From the NCBI GenBank assembly GCA_003484865.1, contig DMZT01000470.1, positions 1 through 9,895 of the forward strand: a DNA stretch of 9,895 nt, in the 5' to 3' direction. Every line of letters starts with the position of its first letter. Within the stretch, counting starts at the first letter, position 1. The notes under the pieces were generated by a model. It searched no databases. It saw only the letters and a program-made list of their open reading frames with translations, and had not been told where the DNA came from. Shown here in pieces: positions 8,508 through 9,895 of the stretch. This stretch comes from Stenotrophomonas sp. (GTDB taxonomy: Bacteria > Pseudomonadota > Gammaproteobacteria > Xanthomonadales > Xanthomonadaceae). The position numbers were made by a program, and so were the translations under genes.

Positions 8508-8521
8508 TTGATCCGGATCAA
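8508..8521 (+). promoter_or_regulatory. FNR/Anr-type binding site upstream of ompW
   Basis: TTGAT-CCGG-ATCAA, an exact match to the FNR/Anr consensus TTGAT-N4-ATCAA and fully palindromic over 14 bp. Its centre is at 8514.5, 67.5 bp before the ompW start codon. E. coli ompW (FNR) and P. aeruginosa oprG (Anr) are known to be oxygen-controlled by this regulator family, so both site and target fit. It could also act on gap, whose predicted start is about 86 bp away on the other side. Confidence 0.75.
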
Positions 8522-8543
8522 GGCGCACAGCGGCGCAGGCGGG

Positions 8544-8549
8544 AAAACT
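8544..8549 (+). promoter_or_regulatory. Tentative ompW -10 element
   Basis: AAAACT is a weak -10 (three of six). It is proposed because it would place the start near 8556 and the FNR/Anr box at -41.5, the class II activation position where a poor -35 is normal. Confidence 0.3.
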
Positions 8550-8581
8550 GGCGCCATTCCCACCCGCCACGAGACCGTCTC

Positions 8582-9211
8582 ATGCGCAAGACCTCCCCCC
8601 TCCTGCTCTCCAGCCTGGCCGCCGCCCTGGCGCTGGCCGCCGCCCCCGCCATGGCCCAGTCCAAGGGTGACTGGACGATCGGTGCCGGCGTGCACCAGGT
8701 CGCCCCGAAGTCCAACAACGGCTCGCTGGCCGGCGGCACGCTGAAGGTCGATGTCGACAACGACATCAAGCCGACCATCACCGGCGAGTACTTCATCGCC
8801 GACAACCTGGGCATCGAGCTGCTGGCCGCGCTGCCGTTCAAGCACGACATCAACATCGCCGGCCTGGGCAACGTGGGCAGCACCAAGCACCTGCCGCCGG
8901 TGGTGTCGCTGCAGTATCACTTCAACAGCAAGGGCAAGGTGTCCCCGTTCCTGGGCGCCGGCATCAACTACACCACCTTCTTCAGCGAGAAGACCGGCGG
9001 CGCGCTGGCCGGCAGCACGCTGAAGATGGAAGACTCCTGGGGCCTGGCCGCCCATGCGGGCCTGGATTTCGCGATCAACGACAAGGGCTCGCTGCGCGTC
9101 GATGTGCGCTGGATGGACATCGACAGCAAGGTCAAGCTCGATGGCGAAAAGATCGGCACCGTCAATATCGACCCGCTCGCCTACGGCGTGTCGTACGTGT
9201 TCAAGTTCTGA
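8582..9211 (+). CDS. ompW: OmpW-family outer-membrane beta-barrel protein
   Basis: 209 residues, close to E. coli OmpW. OmpW proteins form small eight-stranded barrels in the outer membrane and are linked to diffusion of small hydrophobic molecules. A signal peptide (1-25) ends in APAMA before QSKGDW. Family blocks: LGIELLAALPF (76-86), LPPVVSLQYHF (103-113), PFLGAGINYTTFF (122-134), EDSWGLAAHAGLDF (148-161), and a C-terminal strand ending in Phe, as outer-membrane proteins do. The start is ATG 8582, directly before the signal peptide. The frame is open back to 8375 but that part is the intergenic control region. A weak GAGA (8571-8574) lies 7 nt upstream. The gene is monocistronic: divergent from gap, convergent with the next gene, and followed by an intrinsic terminator. 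An FNR/Anr box upstream suggests induction at low oxygen. Confidence 0.95.
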   Translation: MRKTSPLLLSSLAAALALAAAPAMAQSKGDWTIGAGVHQVAPKSNNGSLAGGTLKVDVDNDIKPTITGEYFIADNLGIELLAALPFKHDINIAGLGNVGSTKHLPPVVSLQYHFNSKGKVSPFLGAGINYTTFFSEKTGGALAGSTLKMEDSWGLAAHAGLDFAINDKGSLRVDVRWMDIDSKVKLDGEKIGTVNIDPLAYGVSYVFKF

Positions 9212-9226
9212 TCGGCGGATCAGAAC
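9205..9226 (+). other. Stem-loop overlapping the ompW stop codon
   Basis: GTTCTGATC (9205-9213) pairs perfectly with GATCAGAAC (9218-9226) around a GGCG loop; the TGA stop is inside the left arm. No T-run follows, so it is not a terminator by itself and may stabilise the mRNA 3' end. Confidence 0.5.
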
Positions 9227-9260
9227 CCAACAAGGCAACACCCTCGCAGCAAGACAGTTT

Positions 9261-9284
9261 CCCCGGCTTCGGCCGGGGTTTTTT
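9261..9284 (+). terminator. Intrinsic terminator of ompW
   Basis: CCCCGGC (9261-9267), TTCG tetraloop, GCCGGGG (9272-9278), then six T (9279-9284). A canonical rho-independent terminator 50 nt past the stop codon. On the minus strand the hairpin is not followed by T, so it serves ompW only. Confidence 0.9.
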
Positions 9285-9300
9285 GTTGGGGCTGAGCGGT

Positions 9301-9325
9301 GCAGCCACGCAAGGCGTGGTCCTAC
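9301..9325 (-). repeat. SMAG element after the small secreted-protein gene
   Basis: On the minus strand, GTAG (9322-9325) is followed by CCACGC-CTT-GCGTGG (9305-9319), a 6-bp perfect core extended by a G-T pair. It differs in stem sequence from the pair at 3101-3163, so it belongs to another subgroup. Its GTAG lies 4 nt beyond the gene's stop codon. Confidence 0.7.
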
Positions 9326-9329
9326 CCCC

Positions 9330-9764
9330 TCAACGGCGTTCGATGGTGAACCGCCCCACGCCCACGCCCAGATCCCAGCCCTTGCCGGTTCCGGCCAGGG
9401 CCAGCGATACATCGCCCTTGGTCATCACCTGCGCATTGCTGGATTTGTCGGCGCCGGCGTGCGCTTCAACAGCCGCGTAGGAACCGATCAGGTCGTTGAC
9501 CGAGTAGGCGCCGGAGAACTTGCCCTTGCCGTCGACGATCTTCGACTTGCCCACGGTGAGCCCGCCGCCCTTGGCGGTGATCTTGACCGGGATGCGGGTG
9601 CCGTTGTCGCACTGGATGGTGCCGGTACCCGAGGCGGTCTTGTACAGCACCGACCAGCCGGCGAGGTTGTAGTGCAGCTCGCAGTCAATGTTGCCGGCGG
9701 CCTGCGCGGCCGGGACGGCCGAGATGCCGGCCAGTGCGATCAATGCCAGGGAGAACTTCTTCAT
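9330..9764 (-). CDS. Small secreted protein of unknown function
   Basis: 144 residues; the family is not recognised with certainty. The signal peptide MKKFSLALIALAGISAVPA ends in AQA at about residue 22. The mature part of about 122 residues is rich in Gly, Ala and Lys, with alternating beta-like stretches, and has no further membrane segment. It has exactly two cysteines, C28 and C52, which could form a periplasmic disulfide. A Gly-rich tail, GKGWDLGVGVGRFTI (127-141), loosely recalls small periplasmic families such as DUF992, but this is a weak resemblance. The start is ATG 9764, at the signal peptide; a TTG ten codons earlier gives no sensible N-terminus. The upstream GCGGA is a weak ribosome site. 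It converges with ompW across a terminator and a SMAG repeat, and is probably transcribed alone. Confidence 0.85.
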   Translation of the reverse strand: MKKFSLALIALAGISAVPAAQAAGNIDCELHYNLAGWSVLYKTASGTGTIQCDNGTRIPVKITAKGGGLTVGKSKIVDGKGKFSGAYSVNDLIGSYAAVEAHAGADKSSNAQVMTKGDVSLALAGTGKGWDLGVGVGRFTIERR

Positions 9765-9798
9765 GCGGGTCCGCTCGTACTGAAGGGGTAACAAGCCG

Positions 9799-9807
9799 AA
9801 TCTAGCA
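9799..9807 (-). promoter_or_regulatory. Candidate promoter of the small secreted-protein gene
   Basis: Minus strand TGC-TAGATT: an extended -10 (9799-9804) of the same form as that of gap, with no clear -35. Predicted start near 9792, leader about 28 nt. A 10-bp palindrome, GATGCGCATC (9829-9838), lies just upstream. Nothing else that could be a gene is visible between 9765 and the right edge. Confidence 0.4.
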
Positions 9808-9878
9808 GCGCGCGCGTGTGGCGCGGATGATGCGCATCGCGCGCATCCGGCATCCGTTCAGCACGAGCGGCCCGGGTA

Positions 9879-9895
9879 GTAGTGCCGGCCGCTGG
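9879..9895 (+). repeat. SMAG element cut by the right edge
   Basis: GTAG (9879-9882) then TGCCGGCC, a GCT loop and the first two bases of the returning arm (GG) before the window ends. This matches the start of a common SMAG form with a GCCGGCC/GGCCGGC stem. The preceding bases make a tandem GTAGTAG. Confidence 0.7.

Noticed and set aside
8438..9412. 324-codon minus-strand frame covering ompW
   Set aside because: Antisense shadow of ompW with Arg, Gln and Gly-rich composition and no recognisable domain.

Overview
The window is an ordinary chromosomal stretch of a high-GC gammaproteobacterium of the Xanthomonadaceae, most probably Stenotrophomonas. The protein sequences look Xanthomonad by eye, and four short palindromes starting with GTAG match the SMAG family of REP elements described from Stenotrophomonas maltophilia. 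No database search was possible, so the genus is an inference.

Layout. On the minus strand, in order of transcription, lie gap (7380-8381), a DUF2339 membrane protein (4518-7202), a DUF3999 protein (3160-4521), pgk (1825-3000), a HAD phosphatase (1187-1828) and the N-terminal two thirds of pyruvate kinase (1-973, cut by the left edge). A divergent control region (8382-8581) separates gap from a plus-strand ompW gene (8582-9211). A small secreted protein of unknown function (9330-9764, minus) converges on ompW. The right edge cuts a SMAG element.

Function. gap, pgk and pyk are consecutive or near-consecutive steps of lower glycolysis. The HAD gene overlaps the end of pgk by four bases (GTGA) and is probably translated with it; a metabolite-repair role next to these enzymes is an attractive but untested idea. 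DUF2339 and DUF3999 also overlap by four bases (TTGA). They look like a two-part membrane system of unknown function placed between gap and pgk: a polytopic inner-membrane protein plus a secreted, membrane-anchored beta-rich protein.

Regulation visible in the sequence. gap ends in a strong 12-bp hairpin, so the DUF pair probably has its own promoter. pgk has a plausible promoter downstream of an inverted SMAG pair (REPIN-like). The GTAG of one repeat supplies the DUF3999 stop codon. ompW carries a perfect 14-bp FNR/Anr box, consistent with known oxygen control of ompW/oprG in other gammaproteobacteria. No tRNA, rRNA, CRISPR, prophage or insertion sequence was seen. The most notable items are the DUF pair, the repeat-supplied stop codon, the FNR box in the gap/ompW region and the HAD gene coupled to pgk.
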